Assembly (NCBI GenBank): GCA_049840795.1
Contig: JASGJK010000036.1
Location: 1 to 64,000 of the forward strand
From: UPXZ01 sp049840795
GTDB taxonomy: Bacteria > Bacteroidota > Bacteroidia > Bacteroidales > Paludibacteraceae
Direction of reading: 5' to 3'
DNA length: 64,000 nt
The notes under the pieces were generated by a model, which saw nothing but the letters and a program-made list of their open reading frames with translations, was not told where the DNA came from and did no database searches. A program made the position numbers and the translations under genes. This document shows, piece after piece, positions 7,960 through 17,151 of this stretch (position 1 is the first letter of the stretch; every line of letters starts with the position of its first letter).

Positions 7960-10900
7960 TTACAATGTTTGTTTCACTTCGATTTCTTCAAATCCTTCGA
8001 TGATGTCACCAACTTTTATGTCATTGTAATTTTTAATGCTGATACCACATTCAAAGTTTGTTCCAACTTCTTTTACATCTTCTTTGAAACGTTTGAGTGC
8101 GTCAATATCACCGGTAAATACCACAATTCCGTCACGAATCAGGCGCACTTTGTTTGAGCGTTTGATTTTACCTTCACGCACAATGGTGCCGGCAACGGTT
8201 CCCACTTTGGTAATTTTGAATACTTCGCGCACTTCGATAGTAGCCGTGATTTCTTCTTTGATCTCGGGCGAAAGCATTCCTTCCATAGCGGCTTTAATCT
8301 CCTCGATGGCATCGTAAATGATTGAATAAAGTCGAATGTCGATTTCTTCTTTTTCTGCTAATTTGCGTGCTGTAGTGGTGGGACGTACTTGGAATCCTAC
8401 GATTATGGCATTAGATGCCGCAGCCAATAAAATATCGGAATCTGAAATGGCGCCTACAGCTTTGTGGATAACATTTACTTGAATATGTTCGGTAGAAAGT
8501 TTGAGCAATGAATCTGAAAGTGCTTCAATAGAACCGTCAACATCTCCTTTCACAATAATATTCAATTCTTTGAAATCACCAAGAGCAATGCGTCGTCCTA
8601 ATTCATCTAATGTGAAGTGTTTTTTAGTGCGCAGACTTTGCTCACGTGCAAGTTGTTCGCGCTTGTTGGCGATGTCGCGTGCTTCGTGCTCACTTTCCAC
8701 TACGTTGAAGTTATCACCGGCTTGAGGCGCTCCGTTAAGTCCGAGGAGAATTACGGGTTCACCCGGTTTCGCTTCTGTGATGCGCTGGTTACGTTCGTTA
8801 AACATTGCTTTGATTTTCCCCCAGTTAATTCCGGCAAGAACAATGTCACCCATACGCAATGTACCGTTTTGTACTAATACTGTTGCCACATAACCACGTC
8901 CTTTATCCAACGAAGATTCGATAATTGAACCTACTGCTTTTCTATCGGGGTTAGCTTTCAAATCAAGCATTTCTGCTTCCAATAATACCTTTTCTAATAA
9001 TTCGTGTATTCCGGCTCCTTGTTTAGCTGAGATATCCTGCGATTGATATTTTCCTCCCCAGTCTTCTACCAAGTAATTCATTCCGGCGAGTGTTTCTTTT
9101 ATCTTTTCAGGATTCGCTCCCGGTTTATCTACTTTATTGATGGCAAAAATAATAGGAACGTTCGCCGCCGAAGCGTGGTTAATAGCTTCAATGGTTTGGG
9201 GCATTACGTTGTCGTCGGCAGCTACAATAATAATAGCGATATCTGTTACTTTAGCACCACGTGCACGCATTGCCGTAAAGGCTTCGTGTCCCGGAGTGTC
9301 AAGGAATGTGATTCGCTGCCCGTTTTCGAGTTTTACGTTGTAAGCGCCAATGTGCTGGGTAATACCTCCTGCTTCACCAGCTATTACGTTTGTTTTACGA
9401 ATATAGTCAAGCAACGATGTTTTACCGTGGTCAACGTGTCCCATTACGGTTACAATTGGAGCACGCGGTTTTAAGTCTTCCTCCCTATCTTCTTCGTTAT
9501 CGGCTAAAGCTGCAGCAACATCTGAACTGACGTATTCGGTAACAAACCCAAATTCATCAGCAACAATATTGATAGTTTCGGCATCTAATCGTTGATTGAT
9601 AGATACCATCATACCAATGCTCATACAGGTTCCGATAACCTGGTTTACAGAAACATTCATCATAGTAGCCAATTCGCTTACAGTAACAAACTCGGTAAGT
9701 TTTAGTATGTTGCTGTCGTTTATTTCCATTTCAGCTTGCTCTTGCAAGTTTGTACGGATGTTTTCACGTTTTTCACGACGATATTTTGATGTTTTACTTT
9801 TTTTGCCTGTTCCGGAAAGTCTTGCTAACGTTTCTTTGATTTGCTTTTGAACTTCTTCTTCGTCAACAACTGTTTTTATCGGTTTTTTAAAATGATCTTT
9901 TTTGTTGTTGCTGCTGTTATTATTATTATTATTGCTGTTGTTGTTGCCCGGTCTTTTGTTAAATTCGAGGTTGTCTGGTTTATTTATATCAACTCGTTGT
10001 TTATTGATACGTTTACGCTTGTTGTTTTTTGAGTTCTTGTCGTCAGTATTTGCAGTGTCTGTGTGCTCAACTTTGGAAGACGTTTCATTTTTCTTAGCTT
10101 TATTGTCAGCAAAGCTTTTGTTACGTTCTTCTCTCTCTTTTTTTCGTTGTTCTTTTGTTTTTGATTTGGGGCGGGTGCTTTGGTTCAGATTGTCCAAATC
10201 AATAGCTCCTACCACTACCGGCTTTATGGTGATTTTGGGTTTCCCCAAACGGAATATTTCTTCTTCTCCATTATTATTGCCGTCACCGATTGTTTTATTT
10301 TCAACGATTTCCTCTTTTTTCTCCGTTACAACAGGTTTTTCTTCTTCCTCATTTTTCTCAGTGATAACTTCTACCGGTTTTTGCTCGATTTTTTCTTCTA
10401 CTTTTTCAACGCTAGGAGGTGCTGTTACCTTTTGAGGTTCTTTTTGTATTTCTTCTCTTTTTTCATCAATTACGATTTCTTTTGGAGGAGTTTCTGGCTC
10501 TTTTTCCGGTTCAACAGTTAAAACGGATTCTTTTTCTGCGATTATTTCTTCTTTTTGAGGAGGTGAGGCTACAATGTTATTAGATGCTTCTACTGTTTTC
10601 GGCTCGGTTTTTACTACCTCTTCTGCCTTTTCAGTTTTTGTGTGTTTATTTAAATCAATATGTCCAACTTCTTTGATGTGCGGACGCAGTTCTTTATCTA
10701 CAAGGGTTTTAATGAATTCTTCCTTTTTCTCAGGTTGTTTCTTTTCATATCCTTCGATAGATACAGTCTCGGCTTTTTCCTTTGATTGGCGCTCTTGGCT
10801 CAGTCTTTCCGATTCTAATTTTAAAGCCATATCTTTGTTAAATTCTTTTGCCAGCAAAAGATATTCTTCATCGCTAATTTTAAAATTGATGTCGGAAGGA

Positions 10901-10989
10901 ACTTTATGTCCTTTTTTTGCAAGAAAATCAACCGCAGTGGAAAGTCCTACATTTAAATCTTTTATTACTTTGCTTAATCTTATAGACAT
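7960..10989 (-). CDS. infB: Translation initiation factor IF-2
   Basis: 1009-aa GTPase that brings fMet-tRNA to the 30S subunit and promotes subunit joining. Residues 1-~430 hold a small N-terminal IF2-N fold and a long Lys/Glu/Pro-rich disordered region with an Asn/Ser homopolymer patch near residue 350. The G domain has GHVDHGKT (~516), DTPGHE (~563) and NKVD (~618). The C-terminal domains include the fMet-binding part. The long N-terminus is usual for Bacteroidetes. It is the last gene of rimP-nusA-infB, 103 bp after nusA, with its own hairpin repeat in that gap. Confidence 0.97.
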   Translation of the reverse strand: MSIRLSKVIKDLNVGLSTAVDFLAKKGHKVPSDINFKISDEEYLLLAKEFNKDMALKLESERLSQERQSKEKAETVSIEGYEKKQPEKKEEFIKTLVDKELRPHIKEVGHIDLNKHTKTEKAEEVVKTEPKTVEASNNIVASPPQKEEIIAEKESVLTVEPEKEPETPPKEIVIDEKREEIQKEPQKVTAPPSVEKVEEKIEQKPVEVITEKNEEEEKPVVTEKKEEIVENKTIGDGNNNGEEEIFRLGKPKITIKPVVVGAIDLDNLNQSTRPKSKTKEQRKKEREERNKSFADNKAKKNETSSKVEHTDTANTDDKNSKNNKRKRINKQRVDINKPDNLEFNKRPGNNNSNNNNNNSSNNKKDHFKKPIKTVVDEEEVQKQIKETLARLSGTGKKSKTSKYRREKRENIRTNLQEQAEMEINDSNILKLTEFVTVSELATMMNVSVNQVIGTCMSIGMMVSINQRLDAETINIVADEFGFVTEYVSSDVAAALADNEEDREEDLKPRAPIVTVMGHVDHGKTSLLDYIRKTNVIAGEAGGITQHIGAYNVKLENGQRITFLDTPGHEAFTAMRARGAKVTDIAIIIVAADDNVMPQTIEAINHASAANVPIIFAINKVDKPGANPEKIKETLAGMNYLVEDWGGKYQSQDISAKQGAGIHELLEKVLLEAEMLDLKANPDRKAVGSIIESSLDKGRGYVATVLVQNGTLRMGDIVLAGINWGKIKAMFNERNQRITEAKPGEPVILLGLNGAPQAGDNFNVVESEHEARDIANKREQLAREQSLRTKKHFTLDELGRRIALGDFKELNIIVKGDVDGSIEALSDSLLKLSTEHIQVNVIHKAVGAISDSDILLAAASNAIIVGFQVRPTTTARKLAEKEEIDIRLYSIIYDAIEEIKAAMEGMLSPEIKEEITATIEVREVFKITKVGTVAGTIVREGKIKRSNKVRLIRDGIVVFTGDIDALKRFKEDVKEVGTNFECGISIKNYNDIKVGDIIEGFEEIEVKQTL

Positions 10990-10998
10990 ATATTATTG

Positions 10999-11022
10999 CC
11001 TCTTAAATCCCCCTAAAGAGAA
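10999..11022. repeat. CCTCTTAAAT-CCCCC type intergenic repeat upstream of infB
   Basis: The 24-bp sequence begins CCTCTTAAATCCCCCT and ends AAAGAGAA, so CTCTT and AAGAG can pair around a C-rich loop. A related copy precedes lpxB (15074-15098) at the same position relative to the start codon, and degenerate relatives occur at 19218-19249 and 19288-19321. Confidence 0.45.
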
Positions 11023-11092
11023 AATTATTTAGTTTTGTTATTCAAGTTTTTTATTTGTTACCTTACGTGCCTGATTAAAGGTTAGTTAGGTT

Positions 11093-12346
11093 TTAATCCT
11101 CAAATTCAGAAGCCAGAATTGCCAATACATCGTCAATGGTTTCTTCTTCTAAATCGGTGCGGCGAATCAAATCTTCACGTGGAACAGCTAAAACGCTTTT
11201 CGCAGTATCGCATCCAATGGATTTGAACTGTTCGATAACCCATTGTTCGATTTCGTCAGCAAATTCGTCCAAATAAATATCTTCTTCGCTCTCAGACTCG
11301 TCAATATCGCGGAATACATCCAGCGTATATCCGGTAAGCATACTTGCCAATTTGATGTTTAAGCCACCTTTACCGATTGCCTGCGAAACTTCTTCCGGTT
11401 TGAGGTAAATTTCGGCTTTTTTGTCTTCTTCATTCAGTCGTATCGACGTTATTTTAGCCGGACTTAATGCACGGGCTATGAATAGATTTACATTGTTTGT
11501 ATAATTGATAACATCAATATTTTCGTTGCGAAGCTCGCGTACAATTCCGTGGATACGTGCCCCTTTTACCCCTACGCAAGCTCCAACCGGATCAATGCGG
11601 TCGTCATACGATTCTACGGCAACTTTGGCTCTTTCGCCCGGGATACGCGCAATTTTTTTGATGGTGATTAATCCATCGTAAATTTCCGGTACTTCCAATT
11701 CAAACAAGCGTTGGAGAAATACAGGCGAAGTACGCGAAAGGATGATTTTCGGATTGTTATTTTTATTTTCAACCACAGCTACTACGGCACGTACGGTTTC
11801 GCCTTTCCGGTAAAAATCGGTAGGTATTTGTTCAGATTTAGGCAGATAAAGTTCATTTCCGTCTTCGTCCATCAGCAACATTTCTTTTTTCCAAATCTGA
11901 TATAGTTCCGCGCTGACAATTTCTCCTACTTTTTCTTTATAGCGTGTGTATAAATTATCTTTTTGAAGTTCTAAAATTTTAGAAGCGAGTGTTTGACGAA
12001 GTGTGAGAATGGCACGACGACCGAAACCCATAAAATCAACTTTATCGCTTACTTCTTCCTCTAATTCATAGTCTTCATCAATTTTCTTTGCTTCCGTTAA
12101 CGAAATTTGCATATGCTCGTTTTCTACCCCATCATCAGGTACTACAATACGGGTACGGTAAATTTCAAAGTCACCTTTATCAGGGTTGATAATTACGTCG
12201 AAATTTTCATCGGTACCAAATGTTTTAGCAATCACACTGCGGAAAGACTCTTCCATTACGCTAATCAACGTACTTCTGTCAATGTTTTTCAGCTCTTTAA
12301 ATTCCGAAAAAGTATCAATTAAATTGATGGTTTCTTTTTTGCTCAT
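11093..12346 (-). CDS. nusA: Transcription termination/antitermination factor NusA
   Basis: 417-aa RNA polymerase elongation factor affecting pausing, termination and antitermination. The N-terminal polymerase-binding domain (residues ~1-130) is followed by an S1 domain (~135-205), then KH domains with GACVGVKGARI and the second KH motif AIGKGGLNIKLA, and a short acidic C-terminus. The C-terminal acidic repeats of gamma-proteobacterial NusA are absent, normal for this phylum. It starts 4 bp after rimP and precedes infB, the widely conserved arrangement. Confidence 0.97.
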   Translation of the reverse strand: MSKKETINLIDTFSEFKELKNIDRSTLISVMEESFRSVIAKTFGTDENFDVIINPDKGDFEIYRTRIVVPDDGVENEHMQISLTEAKKIDEDYELEEEVSDKVDFMGFGRRAILTLRQTLASKILELQKDNLYTRYKEKVGEIVSAELYQIWKKEMLLMDEDGNELYLPKSEQIPTDFYRKGETVRAVVAVVENKNNNPKIILSRTSPVFLQRLFELEVPEIYDGLITIKKIARIPGERAKVAVESYDDRIDPVGACVGVKGARIHGIVRELRNENIDVINYTNNVNLFIARALSPAKITSIRLNEEDKKAEIYLKPEEVSQAIGKGGLNIKLASMLTGYTLDVFRDIDESESEEDIYLDEFADEIEQWVIEQFKSIGCDTAKSVLAVPREDLIRRTDLEEETIDDVLAILASEFED

Positions 12347-12350
12347 AGCT

Positions 12351-12818
12351 TTATTTGAATCTGATATTGTATTTTGTTGTTTTTATATTTTCAAAGTGGA
12401 TGTGCATATTTTCCGTTACGGTGATTTTTCGTTTAGCACCTTCGGGCTTTACCTGTTTTTCAATTTGAAGAATGATGCCTGTGTCTTTCAGTCCTTCAAG
12501 CATACCGGTCAGCTTTTTGTGGTCTTTTGTTATTACTTCCACTTCGTTTCCTATATTTTTTTCGTATTGTTTTAGTACTTTAAATGGTTCGGTGAGCCCG
12601 GCTGAAGATACTTGTAACTCATAATCTTCCACATCGCGATCGAGTTTCGATTCAATGTGCCGATTGAGTTCTACACAAAAATCGATAGATACACCATCAA
12701 ACGAATCAACTTCTACACAAATTTGATTGTCCCGCGTAACTTTAACATCCACAAGGTAATAGTTGGTTTCAGTTAAATAATCTTCGACCAATTTTATGAC
12801 ATCTTCTTTTGCAATCAC
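12351..12818 (-). CDS. rimP: Ribosome maturation factor RimP
   Basis: 155-aa protein required for late assembly of the 30S subunit. Residues 1-~75 are the alpha/beta RimP N-domain (TNYYLVDVKV, then VSIDFCVELNRHIE and DYELQVSSAGL), followed by the Sm-like C-terminal domain (PFKVLKQYEKNIGNEVEV). First gene of the rimP-nusA-infB operon; a hairpin and a promoter lie in its leader. Length and motifs are normal. Confidence 0.93.
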   Translation of the reverse strand: MIAKEDVIKLVEDYLTETNYYLVDVKVTRDNQICVEVDSFDGVSIDFCVELNRHIESKLDRDVEDYELQVSSAGLTEPFKVLKQYEKNIGNEVEVITKDHKKLTGMLEGLKDTGIILQIEKQVKPEGAKRKITVTENMHIHFENIKTTKYNIRFK

Positions 12819-12843
12819 GGTTTTTGAGTATTACAACAAAGAA

Positions 12844-12860
12844 GGGGACTGACTGTCCCC
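12844..12860. repeat. Hairpin in the rimP leader
   Basis: GGGGAC (12844-12849) and GTCCCC (12855-12860) pair perfectly around a 5-nt loop. It lies between the rimP promoter and start codon, so it will be in the 5' untranslated RNA; no T-run follows on the minus strand. Confidence 0.55.
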
Positions 12861-12885
12861 TCACTTGTTCTATTTCGACTGCAAA

Positions 12886-12893
12886 AATACAAA
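12886..12893 (-). promoter_or_regulatory. -7 box for rimP-nusA-infB
   Basis: On the minus strand this is TATTTTTG, matching TAnnTTTG, ~70 bp upstream of rimP. No TTG at the ideal distance was seen. The 319-bp gap holds this promoter, the divergent yebC promoter and an inverted repeat. Confidence 0.45.
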
Positions 12894-12962
12894 TATTTTT
12901 TTAATTCACAATGAATTAATCGCTTTATTTGTAGCAATATGTCAAAAATTTTCAAAAAGATA

Positions 12963-12992
12963 TTGAATTTCCACGTCATTTTCCTACTTTTG
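12963..12992 (+). promoter_or_regulatory. Bacteroidetes-type promoter for yebC
   Basis: TTG at 12963-12965 is followed after exactly 19 bases by TACTTTTG at 12985-12992, a full match to TTG-N19-TAnnTTTG, with a leader of ~140 nt before yebC. Confidence 0.65.
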
Positions 12993-13040
12993 CACTCTGA
13001 AATTTAGAATCAATCACCAAGAGTCAATGTTTTTAAGACA

Positions 13041-13122
13041 ATTAAATTAACTAACAGACAGTTGAGTGTTAAATATCTAACCACTAATTAATTTAATCCT
13101 GCCTGCGGCAGACATTCAACTG
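13041..13122. repeat. Inverted repeat element in the yebC leader
   Basis: Two nested arm pairs: ATTAAATTAA (13041-13050) with TTAATTTAAT (13088-13097), and CAGTTGAGTG (13059-13068) with CATTCAACTG (13113-13122, one mismatch). The pairs are interleaved rather than concentric. CCTGCCTGCGGCAG, a motif often seen in Bacteroidetes intergenic repeats, lies inside the second pair at ~13098. Similar word-repeat elements occur at four other spacers in the window. Confidence 0.45.
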
Positions 13123-13137
13123 ATTAACTAAAGCAAT

Positions 13138-13857
13138 ATGGGAAGAGCGTTTGAATATAGAAAAGCCACCAAACTGAAACGTTGGGGAAATATGGCACGC
13201 GTGTTTACAAAAATCGGCAGACAAATTACTATCGCTGTGAAAGAAGCAGGTCCTGAACCTGATACCAATGCGCGTTTGCGCGTGTTGATGCAGCAGGCAA
13301 AAAAGGAAAATATGCCGAAAGAAAATGTGGAACGTGCCATCAAAAAAGCGACATCGAAAGACGAAGGCGATTATAAAGAAATGGTATATGAAGGCTACGG
13401 ACCGCACGGAATTGCCATTGTGGTGGAAACGGCTACCGATAATCCTACCCGCACCGTTGCCAATGTACGCAGTTACTTCAATAAGCTTGGGGGCTCGTTG
13501 GGAACTTCGGGTTCGGTAAGTTTTATGTTTGACCATAATTGTGTTTTTCACGTGGCTAAAAAAGACGGGCTTGATTTGGAGGAACTTGAATTGGAAGCAA
13601 TAGATTACGGTGTGGATGAAATAGAGGAAGAGGAAGACGGAATAGTACTTTATGGTCAGTTTGCGTCGTATTCCACCATTCAGAAATACTTGGAAGAAAA
13701 CGCTTTTGAAATCCACAGTGCTGAATTTGAACGTTTTCCTCAGGATATGAAAGAATTAACCGAAGAGCAGCGCGCATCGGTTATCAAATTGATTGACAAA
13801 ATTGAAGAAGACGAAGACGTTGTTAACGTGTTTCACAATATGAAAGAGGAGGACTAA
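13138..13857 (+). CDS. YebC/PmpR family protein
   Basis: 239-aa member of the YebC/TACO1 family, DNA- or ribosome-associated proteins described as transcriptional regulators and, more recently, as factors easing translation of difficult proline stretches. Family marks: MGRAFEYRKATK near the N-terminus, FTKIGRQITIAVKEAG, NMPKENVERAIKKA, YEGYGPHG and GSLGTSGSVSFMF. The length is normal. It has its own promoter and a hairpin terminator, diverging from rimP; which of the proposed roles applies is not visible. Confidence 0.9.
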   Translation: MGRAFEYRKATKLKRWGNMARVFTKIGRQITIAVKEAGPEPDTNARLRVLMQQAKKENMPKENVERAIKKATSKDEGDYKEMVYEGYGPHGIAIVVETATDNPTRTVANVRSYFNKLGGSLGTSGSVSFMFDHNCVFHVAKKDGLDLEELELEAIDYGVDEIEEEEDGIVLYGQFASYSTIQKYLEENAFEIHSAEFERFPQDMKELTEEQRASVIKLIDKIEEDEDVVNVFHNMKEED

Positions 13858-13886
13858 TTTTCGTCTTTTATTGTTTGGAAATTTTT

Positions 13887-13914
13887 GTTGAGGCGATGAT
13901 GATATCGTCTCAAC
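13887..13914. terminator. Hairpin between convergent yebC and lpxB
   Basis: GTTGAGGCGAT (13887-13897) pairs with ATCGTCTCAAC (13904-13914) with one G-T pair. A T-rich stretch flanks each side, so it can act for both convergent genes. Confidence 0.6.
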
Positions 13915-13935
13915 TTGTTTAAAATGCGGTTAAAA

Positions 13936-15069
13936 TTATTTGTAAACCAATGCTTTGACAATTTTTTCCGCTGCTTTTTTAGCCGTTCCGGGCTTACCCA
14001 ATTTAGTCGCTATTTGTTGATAATTTCCCTTTATTTCAGACCGATAGGCATCGTCGTAAAGCAACGAAGATAGTTCTCTTTTCACATTTTCTTTAGTGAA
14101 ATGGTGAGCGATCAACTCTTTTACCGCTTCTTTACCGGCAATTAAATTTACCAATGAAACATATTTTACCTTGATTACTATATTTTTAAGCAACATCGCA
14201 ATTCTTCCGAAGGCAATGTTGTAGACCACTACCTGCGGAGTTCCTATCAATGCGGTTTCGAGTGTCGCGGTGCCTGAATTAACCACTGCTGCTCGCGCGT
14301 GGGCAAGTAAATCGTAAGTTTGGTCAAAAACGATGGAAATGTGTTTTTTTGCCAATATTTGGATGTAAAAATCATTGTCTATTCCTGGAGCACCTGCCGC
14401 CACTACTTGAAAATCAGGAAATGAAGTTGCCGCATCAACCATTGTAGGAAGACAAGACGAAATTTCCTGTTTACGACTTCCGGCAAGCAAAGCGATAATC
14501 GGCTTTTCGGAGAGATGATTCAGCCGGGTAAAATCTTTGAAAGTTTGCGTTTGATTGGGGCGGGAAAAAATACTGTCAACCGTTGGATTTCCAACGTATT
14601 GAACCTCGTAATTGTGTTTTCGGTAAAAATCTGTTTCAAACGGGAGAATCGTGTACATTTTATCGATGTACCGTTTAATGTCTTTAATTCGGTACTCTTT
14701 CCAAGCCCAAATTTTTGGAGAAATGTAATAAAAAACAGGAATGTTAAGACTTTTTTTTACAAATTTGGCAACGCGTAAATTAAACGAAGGATAATCAATC
14801 AAAATAACCACATCCGGTTTGAACTCTGTGATGGCATTTTTGCAATCTTCGAGGTTTTTCAATACTGTTTTAGCGTTTTTAAGAACGGTGAAGAATCCCA
14901 TAAACGCCATTTCGCGGTAATGCTTTACTTTTTTTCCACCTTGTGCCGACATCAAATCGCCACCTAGAAAGCAAAATTCAGCTTTCTGATCCCGAAGTTT
15001 CAGTTCACGCATTAAGTTTGACGCGTGCAAATCTCCCGATGCCTCACCGGCTATAAGGAAATATTTCAT
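13936..15069 (-). CDS. lpxB: Lipid-A-disaccharide synthase
   Basis: 377-aa GT-B glycosyltransferase that joins UDP-2,3-diacylglucosamine and lipid X to form the lipid A disaccharide at the inner membrane. Motifs: GEASGDLHASNLM at the N-terminus, FLGGDLM, VILIDYPSFNLRVAK, YYISPKIWAWKEYR, YVGNPTVDS, LLAGSRKQEI and the C-terminal SGTATLETAL. It is last in the cluster gldF-surE-membrane protein-lpxB; the surE-lpxB neighbourhood is common in Bacteroidales. A CCTCTTAA-type repeat lies just upstream of its start codon. Confidence 0.96.
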   Translation of the reverse strand: MKYFLIAGEASGDLHASNLMRELKLRDQKAEFCFLGGDLMSAQGGKKVKHYREMAFMGFFTVLKNAKTVLKNLEDCKNAITEFKPDVVILIDYPSFNLRVAKFVKKSLNIPVFYYISPKIWAWKEYRIKDIKRYIDKMYTILPFETDFYRKHNYEVQYVGNPTVDSIFSRPNQTQTFKDFTRLNHLSEKPIIALLAGSRKQEISSCLPTMVDAATSFPDFQVVAAGAPGIDNDFYIQILAKKHISIVFDQTYDLLAHARAAVVNSGTATLETALIGTPQVVVYNIAFGRIAMLLKNIVIKVKYVSLVNLIAGKEAVKELIAHHFTKENVKRELSSLLYDDAYRSEIKGNYQQIATKLGKPGTAKKAAEKIVKALVYK

Positions 15070-15073
15070 ATAT

Positions 15074-15098
15074 GCCTCTTAACTCCCCGAAGGAGATA
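15074..15098. repeat. CCTCTTAAC-TCCCC type intergenic repeat upstream of lpxB
   Basis: The sequence GCCTCTTAACTCCCC followed by GAAGGAGATA resembles the copy upstream of infB in sequence and in its position a few bases before the start codon (minus-strand genes). Confidence 0.45.
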
Positions 15099-15185
15099 TT
15101 TGTTTAATATTGATTTAATAGTTATGTTGTACTGTTTTTGTTCCTTAAACTATTGCTCTTTAAAAGCATTGGGATTTAGGGAGAC

Positions 15186-15470
15186 TCACATTATAAATAT
15201 GGCTCCTATCAGATATAAAATGGCTCCCAACATTATTCCTCCCGCCATACGAAATGTGTCTTTTTTGTAAAAAAGAAAAACCATAGCCAAGTCCGGGATA
15301 ATAGAAAGTAAAAGTAATTTTCCCAAAAGCACACTCGGATAAAGTTGTTTGATAATTTCCGTCACACTTATTTTCACCGGGTAAAGCGCCGCAAGATAAA
15401 CCCAGATAAACAGGGCGGGCAAAATAAGTCCAAGAACTAAACCCAGTGTAAAATTATTGAAACGTTTCAT
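15186..15470 (-). CDS. Small three-helix membrane protein, function unknown
   Basis: 94 aa when started at MKRFNNFTLG (15470), which fits a hydrophobic helix close to the N-terminus; an in-frame ATG at 15527 would overlap the surE end and is less likely. Three hydrophobic segments are seen (TLGLVLGLILPALFIWVYLA, LLLLSIIPDLAMVFLFY, AGGIMLGAILYLIGAIFIM). It sits between surE and lpxB on the same strand, a position occupied by similar unnamed membrane proteins in other Bacteroidales. No function is assigned. Confidence 0.65.
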   Translation of the reverse strand: MKRFNNFTLGLVLGLILPALFIWVYLAALYPVKISVTEIIKQLYPSVLLGKLLLLSIIPDLAMVFLFYKKDTFRMAGGIMLGAILYLIGAIFIM

Positions 15471-15519
15471 CTTTTTATATCCAAAAATCAGTGAAGAGTA
15501 ATCTGTGCCAACTACCGGC

Positions 15520-16277
15520 TTATTCAATACTCCATTTTTTAAGCGCCTCCATTGAATCGTATGCCGTTAAATCAATTTTAGTGGGAACGATGGAAATGTA
15601 TCCGTGTTTCAATGCATATTCATCCGTGTCTTCGGCTTCTTCTTCCCTGTTGTGAAATACACCGGTTAACCACAAATATTTTTTCCCTGCCGGATCGATA
15701 CGTGTTTCAAACTCTTCCGTCCAAAATCCATTGCATTGTCTTACAATCTTTACTCCTTTGATTTGTCCTTGTGGTGCGTTCACGTTTAAGCAGGTGCCAA
15801 TGGGCAAACCATTTTTTAATGTTTTGCGTGCAATTTTTTCGATAAACGGGGCAAATTCTGAGAAATCGGCGTTAGCGCTATGGTCGCAGAGCGAATAGCC
15901 GATAGACGGGATGTTGTAAGCGCATCCTTCCAATACGGCGCCCATAGTTCCGGAATAAATCACATTGATAGACGAATTTGAACCATGGTTGATTCCCGAA
16001 ACAATTAAATCGGGTTTTCGTTCCACAAATTGTCCATGGCTAATTTTATACAGTCGGTTGGAGTTCCATTGGTGATATACCACGTGACGTTCTCAGCCTG
16101 ACTGATTTTTTTATATCGAAGTGGTTGTGTTATTGTAAGTGCATTGGAAGTGCCGGAACGTGGTCCGTCCGGTGCTACTACCACCACTTCTCCGATTTTT
16201 GCCATTGTTTCGGCTAATGTCTGGATGCCTTTCGCTTCGTGTCCGTCGTCGTTTGTAATTAATATGTACGGTTTCAA
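15520..16277 (-). CDS. surE: 5'/3'-nucleotidase SurE (frame broken by one missing base)
   Basis: SurE is a metal-dependent survival nucleotidase acting on nucleoside monophosphates. The first frame carries ILITNDDGHEAKGI (metal-binding Asp pair) and SGTSNALTITQP; the second continues with ERKPDLIVSGINHGSNSS, SGTMGAVLEG and GTCLNVNAP. The break is near 16027, where one base is missing in a T/A run after DN. Restoring it gives 252 aa, the normal length. A real mutation cannot be excluded, but the rest of the gene is intact. It is the second gene of the gldF-surE-lpxB cluster. Confidence 0.88.
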
Positions 16278-16335
16278 TTTAGTTTTCAGTTTTATAAATT
16301 TTATTGTATTGCTTATTTTAATAAGGAATTTTATT

Positions 16336-16372
16336 TCCCCTTCCCGATAGCTTCCTGGAGGAGGTTAGGGCA
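16336..16372. repeat. Intergenic repeat with TCCCGATAGC core
   Basis: The gap between gldF and surE carries TTCCCGATAGCTTCC next to CTGGAGGAGG. TCCCGATAG...  palindromes are frequent dispersed repeats in Bacteroidetes genomes; another (CCCGATGTCGGG) occurs at ~30064. No gene or terminator was seen in this 96-bp gap. Confidence 0.35.
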
Positions 16373-16373
16373 A

Positions 16374-17096
16374 TTATCGCTTTATTTTCCAAACGGTTAG
16401 TTGTAAAAAAATCAAACTAACTACCACAAAATATACTACATCGCGAGAGTCAATCACTCCTCGGCTGATGGATTTGTAATGGTAATTAATTCCTAAATTT
16501 TCAACAAATTGTATCTTATTTCCTCCGCTAACGAATGATGTCAGCACATCAAATCCGTAGTAAAAAAAGAAACAAACCACCGCCGAAATGATAAAGACGA
16601 TAATTTGATTTTTAGAGAAAGATGAACAAAAAATACTGATAGCCACATACACCATAGCCAACAAGGCTAATCCGATAAACGAACCCCAAAACTGTCCGCT
16701 ATCCACATTTCCAAGGGGTTCGGCAAGATACGAAACGGTGTAATAGTAAATTGACGTAGGGAGTAGCGCCAAGACAACTAATACCGTTCCTGCAAAATAT
16801 TTCCCCAACACAATTTGATAAGGAGTAAGTGGCTTGGTTATGAGTAACTCCCACGTGCCGGTCTGTTTTTCCTCGGAAAAAAAACGCATAGTCACGGCAG
16901 GTACCAGAAATAAATATAGCCAAGGAGCCAAATAAAACAATCCGTCCACGTTTGCATATCCTGTATCAAGAATGTTATGCTCTCCGGGAATAATCCATAA
17001 AAGCAATCCTGTAAGCAGTAAGAAAATCCCGATAACAATATATCCTGTAGCGCTACTAAAAAAACTTCTTAATTCTTTTTTGAAGATAGAAATCAT
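16374..17096 (-). CDS. gldF: Gliding-type ABC transporter permease GldF
   Basis: 240-aa ABC-2 permease with six hydrophobic helices. Marks: N-terminal FKKELRSFFSSATGYI, GLFYLAPWLYLFLVPAVTMR, FSEEKQTGTWELLITKPLT and GKYFAG, typical of GldF, the permease that works with GldA and GldG in gliding bacteria. The usual partner gldG is not next to it: surE follows instead. GldF homologues also occur in non-gliding Bacteroidetes, so motility is not implied. First gene of the cluster, with its own promoter box. Confidence 0.85.
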   Translation of the reverse strand: MISIFKKELRSFFSSATGYIVIGIFLLLTGLLLWIIPGEHNILDTGYANVDGLFYLAPWLYLFLVPAVTMRFFSEEKQTGTWELLITKPLTPYQIVLGKYFAGTVLVVLALLPTSIYYYTVSYLAEPLGNVDSGQFWGSFIGLALLAMVYVAISIFCSSFSKNQIIVFIISAVVCFFFYYGFDVLTSFVSGGNKIQFVENLGINYHYKSISRGVIDSRDVVYFVVVSLIFLQLTVWKIKR

Positions 17097-17143
17097 CAGG
17101 GAAGTGGTGTTTTGGTAAAACTATTTTATTATTTTTGCGATGT

Positions 17144-17151
17144 CAAAGATA
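17144..17151 (-). promoter_or_regulatory. -7 box for the gldF-surE-lpxB cluster
   Basis: On the minus strand TATCTTTG matches TAnnTTTG, ~48 bp upstream of gldF. The rest of the 286-bp gap to the next gene shows nothing else I can name. Confidence 0.45.

Noticed and set aside
9902..10435. Leucine-rich ORF on the plus strand opposite infB
   Set aside because: It is the antisense of the Asn/Ser and Lys/Glu-rich region of IF-2; composition explains the open frame.
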